A stretch of DNA of 64,000 nucleotides, taken from NCBI RefSeq assembly GCF_048323755.1, contig NZ_JBLWFS010000008.1, positions 1 through 64,000 on the forward strand, given 5' to 3'. This document shows, piece after piece, positions 1 through 8,685 of the stretch. Below the pieces are notes generated by a model. It was not told the origin of the DNA. It was given only the letters and a program-made list of their open reading frames with translations, and made no database searches. How positions within the stretch are numbered: the first letter of the stretch is position 1; each line of letters begins with the position of its first letter. A program made the translations under genes and the position numbers. The DNA is from Alkalihalobacterium sp048323755. Its GTDB lineage: Bacteria; Bacillota; Bacilli; Bacillales; Bacillaceae_F.

Positions 1-33
1 TTCGTCCTGAGCCAGGATCAAACTCTCCATAAA
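1..33 (-). rRNA. rrs: 16S rRNA, extreme 5' end (partial)
   Basis: Read on the minus strand, the first bases contain GAGTTTGATCCTGGCTCAG, the universal 16S primer-27F site at the 5' end of 16S rRNA. Only about 33 nt of the mature molecule are inside the window; the rest of the rrn operon lies off the left edge. The exact mature end is estimated by analogy with B. subtilis. Confidence 0.95.
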
Positions 34-231
34 AGTGTTTGATATAGCTCACTTCCACAGGATGTGGTGGCTTCGATGTTGCAACAGGACGTTGCGTTCT
101 TAATCGAAGATCATTCATCACTGTGACTTTTAAAACATTGACGAGATATCATGTATCTCATTTATTTCGCTTGGCTTTTTGTTCAGTTTTCAAAGAACTT
201 TTTTCAAAACCGCCTCGATGGCGACTTTTAA
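34..231 (-). other. Pre-16S leader of the rrn operon
   Basis: The roughly 200 nt between the rrn promoter and the 16S 5' end form the pre-rRNA leader. They contain the typical Bacillus leader phrase TTCTTTGAAAACTGAACA (minus strand, about 180-200), seen upstream of rRNA genes in this group and thought to take part in processing. No protein-coding potential is evident. Confidence 0.7.
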
Positions 232-261
232 AGTATAACATCATGTGAACATCATTGTCAA
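232..261 (-). promoter_or_regulatory. rrn operon sigma-A promoter
   Basis: On the minus strand there is a perfect -35 TTGACA (261-256) and a -10 TATACT (237-232) separated by 18 bp. It is placed about 200 nt upstream of 16S, as expected for an rrn P2-type promoter. AT-rich DNA upstream (262-310) could act as an UP element. Confidence 0.75.
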
Positions 262-376
262 CACTCTGTTTTTAAAAAATAAAAGCTGTTTTTAAAATAA
301 AAAACATCGCCGCAACAGCGACGATTAATAATATATCATATCTATTTTTAGAGGTCAACATTTTTAGAAAAGTTTT

Positions 377-1243
377 TTATCTGCATTCGTACAATCGATG
401 ATAGATGCCTTTGGCTTTCGTTTCTTTATGAATAACTTCTATTGCACCTTTTTGAACTAAGAAGCTGACCAACAGTTCTAAGTCAATGGAATACTCCTTT
501 AACTCTGGGTGTTCCATTAATTCTGAAATCGTCCAAGGATCCATAGAGCTGTTCATGATTTTAAGAATATGCATACTCCCCAGCTGCGTTTTTGAAGTAA
601 TTGCAAATTCATTTGCAAGCAATACTAGCTCCACCCTCTTTTCAATCATTTCCTGACCTAAAAGTAATTCCTGATAAAGTTTAAATGTTTCAGGCTCAAT
701 ATGTTTAACTTGATCCCACACTGTAATTTCAGGATAAAACCCTCTTTCGATGACAGAAAGTCTCGCTTGGTGATGAAGAGCGTGAAGGATATGATTAAAT
801 GCATCGTAATAATTCTCAGATTGGTATAAGGCTTTCCCTTTCTCATATCGTCGAATTAACTTAGAAAATTCGATCCCCAGCTTTTGTTGTCTTTCTTCAA
901 AAGGAAAGTCATTTATTCTTTTTTTCATATTATATATGTATTCATTTCGATCGAAAAGAACTTTCCCATTGAATACCCAGTCAATAAATCGGCGGTTTGC
1001 ACCAGTAATCATCCACTGAAAGAACTGCTCTTCATCAACCATATTCATTGCAACCGTCTGATCTAAATATTCATAATGTCTTACGAACCAAGGACTCGTT
1101 CCCTTCTCCTTAATAATTAAAAGAATAACATCATGTCCATCAGTAATAGATCCAAATCCTGCGTCTTTCTCTACTATTAATATTCCTAATGTATCAGGCT
1201 CACTTGCTTTATCTTGATACAATTGTCTTAACATTACTTCCAT
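377..1243 (-). CDS. ygxA: YgxA-like nucleotidyltransferase-fold protein
   Basis: A 288-residue protein matching B. subtilis YgxA, which occupies the same place next to an rRNA operon. The N-terminal part (about 1-120) resembles a nucleotidyltransferase-like domain, a helical middle follows, and the last ~60 residues look like a winged-helix-like segment. No metal-binding GS-DxD catalytic motif is obvious, so enzymatic activity is unproven. ATG start follows a GAGGGGACC-type ribosome site. The gene is transcribed in the same direction as the rrn operon and lies just upstream of its promoter. The cellular role of this family is unknown; the assignment rests on sequence character plus synteny. 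Confidence 0.8.
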   Translation of the reverse strand: MEVMLRQLYQDKASEPDTLGILIVEKDAGFGSITDGHDVILLIIKEKGTSPWFVRHYEYLDQTVAMNMVDEEQFFQWMITGANRRFIDWVFNGKVLFDRNEYIYNMKKRINDFPFEERQQKLGIEFSKLIRRYEKGKALYQSENYYDAFNHILHALHHQARLSVIERGFYPEITVWDQVKHIEPETFKLYQELLLGQEMIEKRVELVLLANEFAITSKTQLGSMHILKIMNSSMDPWTISELMEHPELKEYSIDLELLVSFLVQKGAIEVIHKETKAKGIYHRLYECR

Positions 1244-1454
1244 TGAGTGGTCCCCTCTCTACAAACACTACAAAATTAAAACATTTCCCATTCATTACTA
1301 CATCCAAAGAAAAAGGAACACAATGTTCCTAATATAATAAGTCAGATAGTTCTTCGACAAGAAAGTTCTAAACCCTTTTCCATTTATAAATTGCTATTAA
1401 ATAATTTTTTAACATCGTACTATATGCTATACTAAAACGAGGAGGGAAACTACT

Positions 1455-1805
1455 ATGTCTACTAAACACTCTAATAAAATAAATAAAATAAGAACATTCG
1501 CCCTATCCTTAGTATTTATAGGGATTATCGTTATGTATGTAGGAATTTTCTTTAGGAACTCTCCTATTATAATGTCCTTAACGATGCTACTCGGTTTTCT
1601 ATTCGTTATCGCAAGTACTGTCGTGTACTTTTGGATCGGTATGATTTCAACGAAGTCAGTTAAAGTTGTCTGCCCTAACTGTAACACAACGACAAAAGTA
1701 CTTGGCCGTGTTGATGCTTGTATGAACTGTAATGAACCATTAACACTAGATCCTGAGCTCGAAGGTAAAGAATTCGATTTAAAATATAATCGTAAAAAAA
1801 GCTGA
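1455..1805 (+). CDS. ygzB: YgzB family membrane zinc-ribbon protein
   Basis: A 116-residue protein with two predicted membrane segments (about residues 16-35 and 40-62) followed by a C-terminal rubredoxin-like zinc ribbon, CPNC...CMNC (about residues 74-95). This matches the UPF0295 family protein YgzB of B. subtilis, which sits between ygxA and perR there as here. It starts with ATG after GGAGGG at good spacing. It converges on perR and the two share a bidirectional terminator. Function unknown; the ribbon is presumably cytoplasmic and could bind Zn, but that is inference. Confidence 0.85.
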   Translation: MSTKHSNKINKIRTFALSLVFIGIIVMYVGIFFRNSPIIMSLTMLLGFLFVIASTVVYFWIGMISTKSVKVVCPNCNTTTKVLGRVDACMNCNEPLTLDPELEGKEFDLKYNRKKS

Positions 1806-1834
1806 ATGCCACGATAGGCACTCAGCTCTTTTTC
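1794..1834. terminator. Bidirectional terminator between ygzB and perR
   Basis: An inverted repeat AGCTGAATGCC / GGCACTCAGCT with a 6-nt loop is flanked by A-run and T-run on the two sides, so it can terminate both convergent genes. Confidence 0.85.
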
Positions 1835-1836
1835 TC

Positions 1837-2274
1837 TTAATGAGTAGATTTCTTCTTACAATCCGGACATACACCGTAGATTTCCATGCGGTGATTACTT
1901 ACATCAAAGTTCGTCACATGTTCAGCAAGGGTTTCTACTTCATCTAGACCCGGATAATGAAAGTCAACGATCTTTCCGCAATCCGTACAGATCACATGAT
2001 AGTGGTCCGTCGTTACACAATCGAAACGACTCGACGAATCTCCATAGGTTAACTCTTTTACAATCCCTACTTCTTTAAACATACGCAGGTTATTATAGAC
2101 AGTCGCAACACTCATGTTAGGAAATCGACCTTCTAATGCTTTATAAATATCATCCGCTGTTGGATGAGTCATCGATTCGTATAAATACTCTAAGATTGCA
2201 TGACGTTGCGGGGTCATGCGAACTTTCGTCGTTTTCAAAGAATCGATCGCTTCCTGCAGGCGATGTTTGGCCAT
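1837..2274 (-). CDS. perR: Peroxide stress regulator PerR
   Basis: A 145-residue Fur-family repressor that senses H2O2 by metal-catalysed histidine oxidation and controls catalase, peroxidase, haem and iron-storage genes. Visible family features: N-terminal winged helix (residues about 10-80), His37 in HPTADD, the regulatory metal site in RFDCVTTDHYH (Asp85, His91, His93 by B. subtilis numbering) and the structural Zn site made by CTDC and CPDC. The start at 2274 is preferred over the ATG two codons upstream because GAGGTG lies 7 nt before it and the length then equals that of B. subtilis PerR. Genomic position is conserved. Confidence 0.95.
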   Translation of the reverse strand: MAKHRLQEAIDSLKTTKVRMTPQRHAILEYLYESMTHPTADDIYKALEGRFPNMSVATVYNNLRMFKEVGIVKELTYGDSSSRFDCVTTDHYHVICTDCGKIVDFHYPGLDEVETLAEHVTNFDVSNHRMEIYGVCPDCKKKSTH

Positions 2275-2401
2275 CGTCATGCACCTCGCTTTCAGAACAA
2301 CAATTCTTAATTTATAATATTTATAAATAGTATAATTATTTTTCGATAAATTGTCAATGTTTCCACTGTATCATTAAAGAAAACTAAGTATACCATTTAT
2401 A

Positions 2402-2698
2402 TCAAGTCTGAAGTAAAGGCACTAACGCCGGACTTGTCGGGATGATGAATGATGTATATCGATGGGCCACCGATCTCTTTTTCCCTTTTTGCTTTTCTAT
2501 ATGCAAGCAGGCTTCTTGTAATGACTTCCTTAATTCTTCAATATCCTTTTCTTCAACACCAAATAAAAAGGTTGTACTGCCCTTTCTTAAGAAACCACCT
2601 GTACTTGCTAGTTCCGTCATGCGAAAACCTTTATATTTTAATTGTCTTTCAACTTCAGTCGCATAATAATTTTCCATAATACAAATCATCAACTTCAA
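2402..2698 (-). CDS. DarA/YaaQ-like cyclic-di-AMP receptor paralogue
   Basis: A 98-residue PII-like protein. The segment TELASTGGFLRKGSTTFLFG (residues about 28-47) corresponds to the ligand-binding signature of DarA (YaaQ; [20 protein letters not shown]), the c-di-AMP-binding PII-like protein. After residue 66 it diverges: the long loop and the VDSYVPYP region of DarA are replaced by a shorter basic segment. Start is TTG with GAGAGGGG upstream; an ATG three codons further in is an alternative. It lies between perR and bcp, a position where B. subtilis has no such gene. c-di-AMP binding is predicted from the motif, not shown. Confidence 0.75.
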   Translation of the reverse strand: MKLMICIMENYYATEVERQLKYKGFRMTELASTGGFLRKGSTTFLFGVEEKDIEELRKSLQEACLHIEKQKGKKRSVAHRYTSFIIPTSPALVPLLQT

Positions 2699-2731
2699 CC
2701 CTTTGCAACCCCTCTCCTTAATAATCCTTTG

Positions 2732-3202
2732 TTACTTAAGGTTTTCCCTTATATAAGAAAGAGCTTCTTCCACATGACCTTTCACTTTTACTTTACGCCA
2801 TTCCTTCACGATTTTTCCTTCTTTATCGATAATAAAAGTGGATCTTTCAATTCCCATATACTCTTTCCCAAAGTTCTTTTTTAGCTTCCATACATCATAT
2901 GCTTCAGCTGCCTCATGGTTTTCATCCGCGAGCAAAATAAATGGAAGTCCGTGTTTATCAATAAATTTCGTATGGCGTTCTACAGGGTCGGGACTGACCC
3001 CTAAAATAACAGCATCCACATCTTCAAAACTTTCATGATGATCCCTAAAGTCACAAGCTTGAGTCGTACATCCCGGCGTCATATCTTTCGGGTAAAAATA
3101 CAATACAATATTTTTACCTTTATAATCAGTTAATGAAACGTTTTCTCCATTGTTTGCTGGTAAGTTAAATTCAGGTGCAGTTTGTCCGATTTCTACAGTC
3201 AT
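2732..3202 (-). CDS. bcp: Thioredoxin-dependent thiol peroxidase (Bcp/PrxQ)
   Basis: A 156-residue atypical peroxiredoxin matching B. subtilis YgaF. It reduces H2O2 and organic hydroperoxides using thioredoxin. The peroxidatic cysteine lies in the motif PGCTTQACDF (about residues 43-52), which also carries the resolving cysteine five residues later, as in PrxQ. A thioredoxin fold is evident from VLYFYPKDMTPGCT. ATG follows GGAGGG. Position next to perR is conserved and fits a peroxide-stress role; a Per box was not identified with confidence. Confidence 0.93.
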   Translation of the reverse strand: MTVEIGQTAPEFNLPANNGENVSLTDYKGKNIVLYFYPKDMTPGCTTQACDFRDHHESFEDVDAVILGVSPDPVERHTKFIDKHGLPFILLADENHEAAEAYDVWKLKKNFGKEYMGIERSTFIIDKEGKIVKEWRKVKVKGHVEEALSYIRENLK

Positions 3203-3261
3203 TTGTATCCCTCCAATAGTTTTCTTTCGTATAGATTAACGAAAGTTGTCAAGAAGTACAA

Positions 3262-3684
3262 CTAATCTGAACGTTTGTCCATATAGATGACGGTCGTTAC
3301 AACAAATGTCGCCGGGAGAACATACCCAATTAACGCTTGAAACATGGCAATCGGCCGCCCAAACCCTAGTGGAGTAATATCACCGTACCCGACAGATAGT
3401 AACGTCACCGCACTAAAATACATCGTATCTTCTATAAGATGAAGTACATTCCCGCCGACATGTCTTTTCCCTTCAGTAAGAACCGTAATCCCTGCCATTT
3501 CCATCGCCATATACAAAGCACCAAACCCAATCGTAATGGTAATATAAACGATAAAGAGCACAACAAAATTTCGTATCGAAAGCGCTTGACCTCGTACCGG
3601 ACGGCTTTTTAATAACAATAATATACTCATCAGAACACCCAAAACTGCGATTAGGATGACGGTTAATATCAATAATTCCCCCAT
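3262..3684 (-). CDS. Two-TM potassium channel family protein
   Basis: A 140-residue membrane protein with an N-terminal hydrophobic helix (3-22), a second helix (38-62), a pore loop with the selectivity filter SVGYGD (about residue 96) and a final helix. The filter differs from the consensus TVGYGD only in the first residue, so potassium selectivity is likely. It is of the small Ion_trans_2 class without a regulatory RCK domain. The neighbouring gene for a c-di-AMP receptor-like protein is notable because c-di-AMP controls potassium homeostasis in Firmicutes, but there is no direct evidence of a link. Confidence 0.85.
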   Translation of the reverse strand: MGELLILTVILIAVLGVLMSILLLLKSRPVRGQALSIRNFVVLFIVYITITIGFGALYMAMEMAGITVLTEGKRHVGGNVLHLIEDTMYFSAVTLLSVGYGDITPLGFGRPIAMFQALIGYVLPATFVVTTVIYMDKRSD

Positions 3685-3740
3685 AAAACCACCTCTAACC
3701 CAATTTATGAGCTATTTTTAAAAATTAGGACAAGAGAAAA

Positions 3741-3866
3741 GAAAAGCGGAAGCGACATGCTTATCGGCGACAAGTGCCGGTGGGTCAGCAATAAGCCTCT
3801 TGCTCTTTAGACACGCTTAATGGACCGAAGCGACCCCGAGCCGATGGCACCTGGAGCTAGACATAC
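3741..3866. repeat. GC-rich ~120-bp interspersed repeat, copy 1
   Basis: This noncoding segment shares long runs with 4276-4394 and 23284-23406: AAGCG...CTTATCGGCGACAAG, AATAAG..TCTTGCTCTTTAGACACG, GGACCGAAGCGACC and GAGCCGATGGCACCTGGAGC. The ends are partly complementary (TATCGGC / GCCGAT), so a folded transcript is possible. It is much more GC-rich than its surroundings. Confidence 0.85.
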
Positions 3867-3967
3867 GAAAAGTTGCATGCACTTATTGTATCTGCTTTTT
3901 TCAAGGGGCCTCGCAAGACAACACTCTAATATGGGATTACAGTCAGTTAAGGTGCTATTTTATTTTT

Positions 3968-4156
3968 TGCGGCACTGAGAGGACGTTATTTTAACAAAAA
4001 TGACTTCATTTAAGCATTTGTGGAACTGAGAGGACTTTATTTCCTTAATATTAAGCAAAAACAACTTGAAATTTAGTAAATAGGGGCTTCTGAGGTCCTT
4101 AAGGAGTCAAATTAGCAACCTTTTAAAGAAATAAGGGCCTGTGGAGTCCACTAATT
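3968..4156. repeat. Four-part inverted repeat element (F-F-R-R), copy 1
   Basis: Four copies of a ~20-bp core related to GGACTCTGAGGCCCTTATTT. Two are in forward orientation (near 3971 and 4021) and two are reverse-complemented (near 4079 and 4131), spaced about 50, 58 and 52 bp. The whole is therefore a long imperfect palindrome. The same arrangement occurs at 29819-30003 and 52617-52804. No gene overlaps it. Confidence 0.85.
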
Positions 4157-4275
4157 TTTTCATAGATGCGTCATGAAGATCCTTCTCTTCTGCACAACTA
4201 ATGTGACCGTATCCCAAGTAAGCGACGGATGTCGGCTAACAAAGGGTCGAGCACCTGGAGCTGCCGTTAGGCACG

Positions 4276-4394
4276 TAAAGCGTAAGGTGCCCGCTTATCG
4301 GCATACAAGCGCTGGAGGGTCAGCAATAAGTGTCTTGCTCTTTAGACACACTTAATAGACCGAAGCGACCTCGACCCGATAGCACCTGCAACTA
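4276..4394. repeat. GC-rich ~120-bp interspersed repeat, copy 2
   Basis: A second copy of the element at 3741-3866, recognisable by CGCTTATCGGC, TCAGCAATAAGTGTCTTGC, TTTAGACAC, GACCGAAGCGACC and a degenerate CCGATAGCACCTG tail. Just before it (about 4238-4262) lies CGAGCACCTGGAGCTG, the tail of a further truncated copy, suggesting one copy inserted beside or into another. Confidence 0.8.
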
Positions 4395-4399
4395 ATATG

Positions 4400-4430
4400 A
4401 AAAGCGAGGAGTTAAATTTCAACTCCTCGC
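4400..4430 (-). terminator. Terminator of the ABC exporter operon
   Basis: On the minus strand GCGAGGAGTT pairs perfectly with AACTCCTCGC across a 7-nt loop, followed by TTTTC. It begins a few bases after the stop of the last permease gene. Confidence 0.8.
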
Positions 4431-4436
4431 CTCATT

Positions 4437-5225
4437 TCAGTTTCCTGCTCCTCGATATTTTGTTACACCAACATTCCAAATCACAATGGCCAGTATAAAG
4501 AAGATAATTCCCATTACAGGTGTCAGGGCCGCATACATAAACCACTCTTCCCTGCCTAAAAAGTAAGCCGCGGGATATACGCCAACAAACGCAAACGGTA
4601 AGATCCATGTTAAAACAAATCGAATTACTCCATTATAAATATCAACCGGATATCTGCCGTAGTTCCCAATATTGTACATCATCGGCATGAAATCAGTCTT
4701 ACTGTCGGACCAGAAGCTAATACTCGCGAGCATCGTAAAAATACTGCCGTAAATTAAAGCCCCACCTATTACAAGCGCAACAAAAATAAACGGATCATAC
4801 CAGGACAGTGACAATCCTAATTGACTGCCCGCATAAAACATAATCGCTATACCTGTAATAACCCCAAATAAAGACTCCAATTCCATTCGTTCGAGTACAA
4901 TTTGAAATAAACTGTGGATCGGACGAGTTAGAACACGGTCCATTTCCCCTTTAACGATGTACCTGTCATTAAAATCCCATATATTAAAGAAAGATGTGAA
5001 TATGGCATAAGGAACTAGAAAAAAGCCATATATAAAAATAATTTCCTCTCGATTCCAACCGCTTAAGAACGAGGTATGTCCAAAGACTACGAGAATGAAC
5101 ACGAGATTAACCGCTTGAAACAGTAAATCCGAGAAAATCTCTACAACCGTATCAACACGGTAGGTCAGTCTTGTTTTTAAATATTGAGAGGCGTATTGAA
5201 AAAACATAGATAGATGAAACATCAT
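4437..5225 (-). CDS. ABC-2 type exporter permease (second subunit)
   Basis: A 262-residue membrane protein with about six hydrophobic segments, resembling the ABC2_membrane_6 (DUF990) permeases that work in pairs with one ATPase. The chosen ATG at 5225 has AAGGAGG five bases upstream and follows the previous gene's TAA almost directly; an upstream in-frame start would overlap that gene and lacks a ribosome site. Third and last gene of a tightly coupled ATPase-permease-permease operon. The exported substrate cannot be told; related systems are annotated as multidrug or daunorubicin-type exporters, which should not be taken as evidence of substrate. Confidence 0.88.
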   Translation of the reverse strand: MMFHLSMFFQYASQYLKTRLTYRVDTVVEIFSDLLFQAVNLVFILVVFGHTSFLSGWNREEIIFIYGFFLVPYAIFTSFFNIWDFNDRYIVKGEMDRVLTRPIHSLFQIVLERMELESLFGVITGIAIMFYAGSQLGLSLSWYDPFIFVALVIGGALIYGSIFTMLASISFWSDSKTDFMPMMYNIGNYGRYPVDIYNGVIRFVLTWILPFAFVGVYPAAYFLGREEWFMYAALTPVMGIIFFILAIVIWNVGVTKYRGAGN

Positions 5226-5226
5226 T

Positions 5227-6021
5227 TTAGCCTCCTTGTACAACCATTTGTTTTCTAGCAATCACCCATAAGGCTTGGATCGGGACAATTAAAACAACCG
5301 CCCAAATGAATTGAGTAGCTAACCCTTGCCAAACTTCATGATGAGTAAAGCCTTCGGTAAATATCATACTCGGAATATAACTAATCGCCTGAAAAGGTAA
5401 AAACGTCATTACATTTTGGGCCCAAATCGGATAAAAACTAATCGGTAATAACAGACCTGAAAAGAGATCAATTACAACACGTTTCCCTCGAATTAATCCG
5501 GTATTATTATAGAGGAAGAACGTCAATATGCCGGTAAGCAAATTAATTTGCGTATTAATAATAAAGCTAAACATAAGCGAAATAACGAAGAATACCCAAG
5601 TCGAAGGACTTGCTGAAAAAGTAATCGGGAAAACTAACCAGACAATAAACATACCTGGAACAGAGAAGAAAAACAGTCGAAACAACCCTTCTCCAAGTCC
5701 TTGCATCGTCTTCATGCCCAAGTAGTTATAAGGTCGAATCAGCTCAATCGCCACTTTCCCTTCTTTAATTTCTTGCGCAATCTCACGGTCAATATTATTA
5801 AAGTAAAATGCCCTCGCCATCCAAGCAACAGCAACATACGTTGTCATTTGTAAGACGGAGAGTCCTTGTATTTCATCGTTCCCACCATAGATGGCCATCC
5901 ATAAAAAATAGTAGGCACCAATATTAATACTATAGATCAAAATACCACTATAGTAATTTGTACGGTAAGCAAGCATCATGAGGAAACGAATTCGAATCAT
6001 CTCCACATATTTACTTGCCAT
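5227..6021 (-). CDS. ABC-2 type exporter permease (first subunit)
   Basis: A 264-residue integral membrane protein with about six transmembrane segments, of the ABC-2 permease class often annotated as viologen exporter or DUF990 permease. The segment YFNNIDREIAQEIKEGKVAIELIRPYNY is a cytoplasmic loop typical of these subunits and likely contacts the ATPase. The start at 6021 is favoured because AAGGTGTG lies at correct spacing inside the end of the ATPase gene; the two genes overlap by 11 nt, indicating translational coupling. It should form a heterodimeric pore with the product of the next gene. Confidence 0.87.
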   Translation of the reverse strand: MASKYVEMIRIRFLMMLAYRTNYYSGILIYSINIGAYYFLWMAIYGGNDEIQGLSVLQMTTYVAVAWMARAFYFNNIDREIAQEIKEGKVAIELIRPYNYLGMKTMQGLGEGLFRLFFFSVPGMFIVWLVFPITFSASPSTWVFFVISLMFSFIINTQINLLTGILTFFLYNNTGLIRGKRVVIDLFSGLLLPISFYPIWAQNVMTFLPFQAISYIPSMIFTEGFTHHEVWQGLATQFIWAVVLIVPIQALWVIARKQMVVQGG

Positions 6022-7027
6022 AGAACACACCTTCTTCATAAATGTTACGAATAATTTCTTCTGTTGAAACCTCGTTAATTCTCATATCCGACAACTTAAA
6101 GTGACTCGCAACTAAACTAATAATCTGTGAAACTGCTTCTTCTTGCGAAACAATCGCCATCCAAACATTTTCTTGGTCACCTTGCTTCCATTCAATCGGA
6201 AGACTAAGACCTTCTGTTTTTTCTACTAAACTTGTTTTTGAAACGACTTCATCAAACTGAAACTGAATTTCTTTTCCTTTACCCCAATTTCCTTTTAAAT
6301 TAGCTAGAGATCCATCGTAAATGATTTTTCCTTCATCAAGCATAATCACCCGCTCGCACAGTGCTTCAATGTCACTTAAATCATGAGTGGTTAAAAGGAT
6401 CGTTGTATTAAACCTTTCATTAATTCTCTTGAGAAACTCACGAATCCTTAACTTAACTAGTACATCCAATCCAATCGTCGGCTCATCTAAAAATAAGAGC
6501 GGGGGGTTATGAATTAATGCTGCTGCTAGTTCACACCGCATCCGTTGTCCTAATGACAGTTTACGAACGGGCTTATCTAATAAAGGTTCTAAATCTAACG
6601 TTTCAATAATTTCCTTAATATGCGGTTCATATTGTTCATCCGGAATATTGTACACTTTTTTTAGTAGCCTGAACGATTCTTGTACGGCAATATCCCACCA
6701 TAATTGAGATCGTTGGCCGAATACAACACCAATCGTCCGAACAAAACGTTCCCTTTCTTTATGCGGGTTCATACCGTTCACAACAACTTCACCTGCACTC
6801 GGGGTTAAGATTCCTGTAAGCATCTTAATGGTCGTTGATTTACCCGCACCGTTTTCACCGATATAACCAACCATTTCCCCTTTCTTCACTTCAAATGAAA
6901 TTCCGTCAACCGCTGCAAGTATCTTATAGTTTCTCGTAAATAAATCACGAAATGCCCCTGCTAAACCAGAACGGCTGGAATAGGACTTGAATTCTTTTCG
7001 TAATTCACGTACTTCTATTGCATTCAT
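6011..7027 (-). CDS. ABC-2 type exporter ATP-binding protein
   Basis: A 338-residue ATPase with Walker A GENGAGKST (about residue 57), Q-loop in GVVFGQRSQLWWD, signature LSLGQRMRCELA, Walker B LLFLDEPTIGLD and the H-loop histidine in TTHDLSD. The ~100-residue C-terminal extension is usual for this subfamily. The Q-loop GQRSQLWWD form is characteristic of the ATPases paired with DUF990 permeases. First gene of the three-gene exporter operon; ATG follows GAGAGGTG. It diverges from gsaB with about 155 bp between them. Confidence 0.93.
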   Translation of the reverse strand: MNAIEVRELRKEFKSYSSRSGLAGAFRDLFTRNYKILAAVDGISFEVKKGEMVGYIGENGAGKSTTIKMLTGILTPSAGEVVVNGMNPHKERERFVRTIGVVFGQRSQLWWDIAVQESFRLLKKVYNIPDEQYEPHIKEIIETLDLEPLLDKPVRKLSLGQRMRCELAAALIHNPPLLFLDEPTIGLDVLVKLRIREFLKRINERFNTTILLTTHDLSDIEALCERVIMLDEGKIIYDGSLANLKGNWGKGKEIQFQFDEVVSKTSLVEKTEGLSLPIEWKQGDQENVWMAIVSQEEAVSQIISLVASHFKLSDMRINEVSTEEIIRNIYEEGVFYGK

Positions 7028-7182
7028 CCTTACACCTCTCTCCTATTTCCTTAGTACTTCATATTAAATACGACTACCTTTTTTCTATAACTCAAATAGT
7101 TTAACGTAATCCCCGTTTTCGCTCAAGATAGGAGCTTATGGTAATATTAAGTTGGTAAATTTACATAAAGAGGTGCAAAGAA

Positions 7183-8475
7183 ATGAATCATACAAATTCT
7201 GAAACACTTTACTCAGAAGCACTTGAACATATCGTTGGGGGCGTTAACAGTCCTTCACGTTCCTTTAAAGCAGTCGGCGGCGGTGCTCCCGTTTTTATGG
7301 AGCGCGGGCAAGGCGCTTACTTTTGGGACGTAGATGGTAACCGGTACATCGATTACCTTGCAGCCTATGGACCAATTATTACAGGACATGCTCATCCACA
7401 TATTACAAAGGCGATTACAAAAGCGGCTGAAAACGGCGTGCTGTATGGAACACCTACCAATCTTGAAATTCAATTTGCTAAGATGCTAAAAGAAGCCATT
7501 CCTTCTATGGAAAAAATTCGTTTTGTTAATTCAGGTACAGAGGCAGTCATGACGACGATTCGTGTGGCTAGAGCTTATACAGGCCGCGACAAGATTATTA
7601 AATTTGCAGGCTGCTATCACGGACATTCCGATCTAGTATTAGTAGCTGCAGGTTCCGGCCCTGCAACACTAGGAACTCCTGACTCTGCTGGTGTACCTCA
7701 GTCTATCGCCAAAGAAGTGATTACCGTACCATTCAATTGTCTAGAAAGTTTTAAAGAAGCATTAGATCAATGGGGTCACGAAATAGCTGCTGTATTGGTT
7801 GAGCCGATTGTTGGAAACTTTGGAATCGTTGAACCGACAGAAGGATTCCTTGAAGGAGTAAACCAATTAGCACACGAAGCTGGTGCATTAGTTATATATG
7901 ATGAAGTCATTACAGCCTTCCGCTTCATGTACGGCGGTGCGCAGAACTTATTAAACGTTGAACCGGATATGACAGCTTTAGGAAAAATTATTGGCGGCGG
8001 GCTTCCAATCGGTGCATATGGTGGAAAAAAGGAAATCATGGAGAAAGTCGCTCCGCTTGGCCCTGCGTATCAAGCTGGAACGATGGCTGGAAACCCTGCT
8101 TCTATTAGTGCGGGGATCGCTTGCCTTGAAGTTCTGCAAGAAAAAGGATTATATGATCGACTGGATCACTTAGGGGAGCTTCTCGAAAACGGTATACTTG
8201 AACATGCAAAAACATACAATATTCCTATCACGCTTAATCGTCTTAAAGGAGCGCTTACGGTATACTTTACAAAAGAGAAAATTACAAACTATGAACAAGC
8301 TGAAAACACCAATGGCGAAATGTTCGCTAAATTCTTTAAGCTCATGCTTGAGCAAGGGGTTAACCTAGCCCCTTCAAAATACGAAGCTTGGTTTCTTACA
8401 ATAGCCCATACCGAACAAGATATAAACGATACTCTCACCGCTGTTAAACATGCGTTTGCGAAAATGGCAAAATGA
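7183..8475 (+). CDS. gsaB: Glutamate-1-semialdehyde 2,1-aminomutase, GsaB type
   Basis: A 430-residue PLP enzyme of the class III aminotransferase fold. It isomerises glutamate-1-semialdehyde to 5-aminolevulinate, the tetrapyrrole precursor. Visible features: GGVNSPSRSF near the N-terminus, the PLP phosphate-binding NSGTEAVMTTIRVARAYTGR, the aspartate in VIYDEVITAFR and the Schiff-base lysine in TALGKIIGGGLPIGAYGG (about residue 267). Its place between ygaE/gltA and the perR block matches gsaB of B. subtilis, a second copy separate from hemL of the main hem operon. ATG follows AGAGGTG. A terminator follows. Confidence 0.93.
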   Translation: MNHTNSETLYSEALEHIVGGVNSPSRSFKAVGGGAPVFMERGQGAYFWDVDGNRYIDYLAAYGPIITGHAHPHITKAITKAAENGVLYGTPTNLEIQFAKMLKEAIPSMEKIRFVNSGTEAVMTTIRVARAYTGRDKIIKFAGCYHGHSDLVLVAAGSGPATLGTPDSAGVPQSIAKEVITVPFNCLESFKEALDQWGHEIAAVLVEPIVGNFGIVEPTEGFLEGVNQLAHEAGALVIYDEVITAFRFMYGGAQNLLNVEPDMTALGKIIGGGLPIGAYGGKKEIMEKVAPLGPAYQAGTMAGNPASISAGIACLEVLQEKGLYDRLDHLGELLENGILEHAKTYNIPITLNRLKGALTVYFTKEKITNYEQAENTNGEMFAKFFKLMLEQGVNLAPSKYEAWFLTIAHTEQDINDTLTAVKHAFAKMAK

Positions 8476-8494
8476 ATAATTATACATTCGATGC

Positions 8495-8525
8495 AACCAG
8501 AAAAGAAAATCCTTTTCTGGTTTTT
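8495..8525 (+). terminator. Terminator of gsaB
   Basis: AACCAGAAAAG pairs with CTTTTCTGGTT around a short A-rich loop and is followed by a T tract. Confidence 0.85.
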
Positions 8526-8636
8526 CTATTGTAAGACCATATGAAAACGCTTACACAACCAATATTTTCTTGTTTTATTTTTAAAAATTTTTTCGTGCTT
8601 TTTGAATGATAACAGCATGAACATGAATAAAAATAA

Positions 8637-8665
8637 TTGATTTTATTCATTGACCGTGATATACT
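8637..8665 (+). promoter_or_regulatory. Predicted promoter of gltA
   Basis: TTGATT (8637-8642) and TATACT (8660-8665) with a 17-bp spacer. Transcription would start near 8672, giving a leader of about 260 nt. It is the best sigma-A match upstream of gltA but is a prediction from consensus only. Confidence 0.55.
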
Positions 8666-8685
8666 TTATATACAATTCTGACAAT

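Noticed and set aside
4173..4355. 60-residue frame across the GC-rich repeat
   Set aside because: Falls inside the repeat and has no ribosome site; the other copies do not keep the frame.
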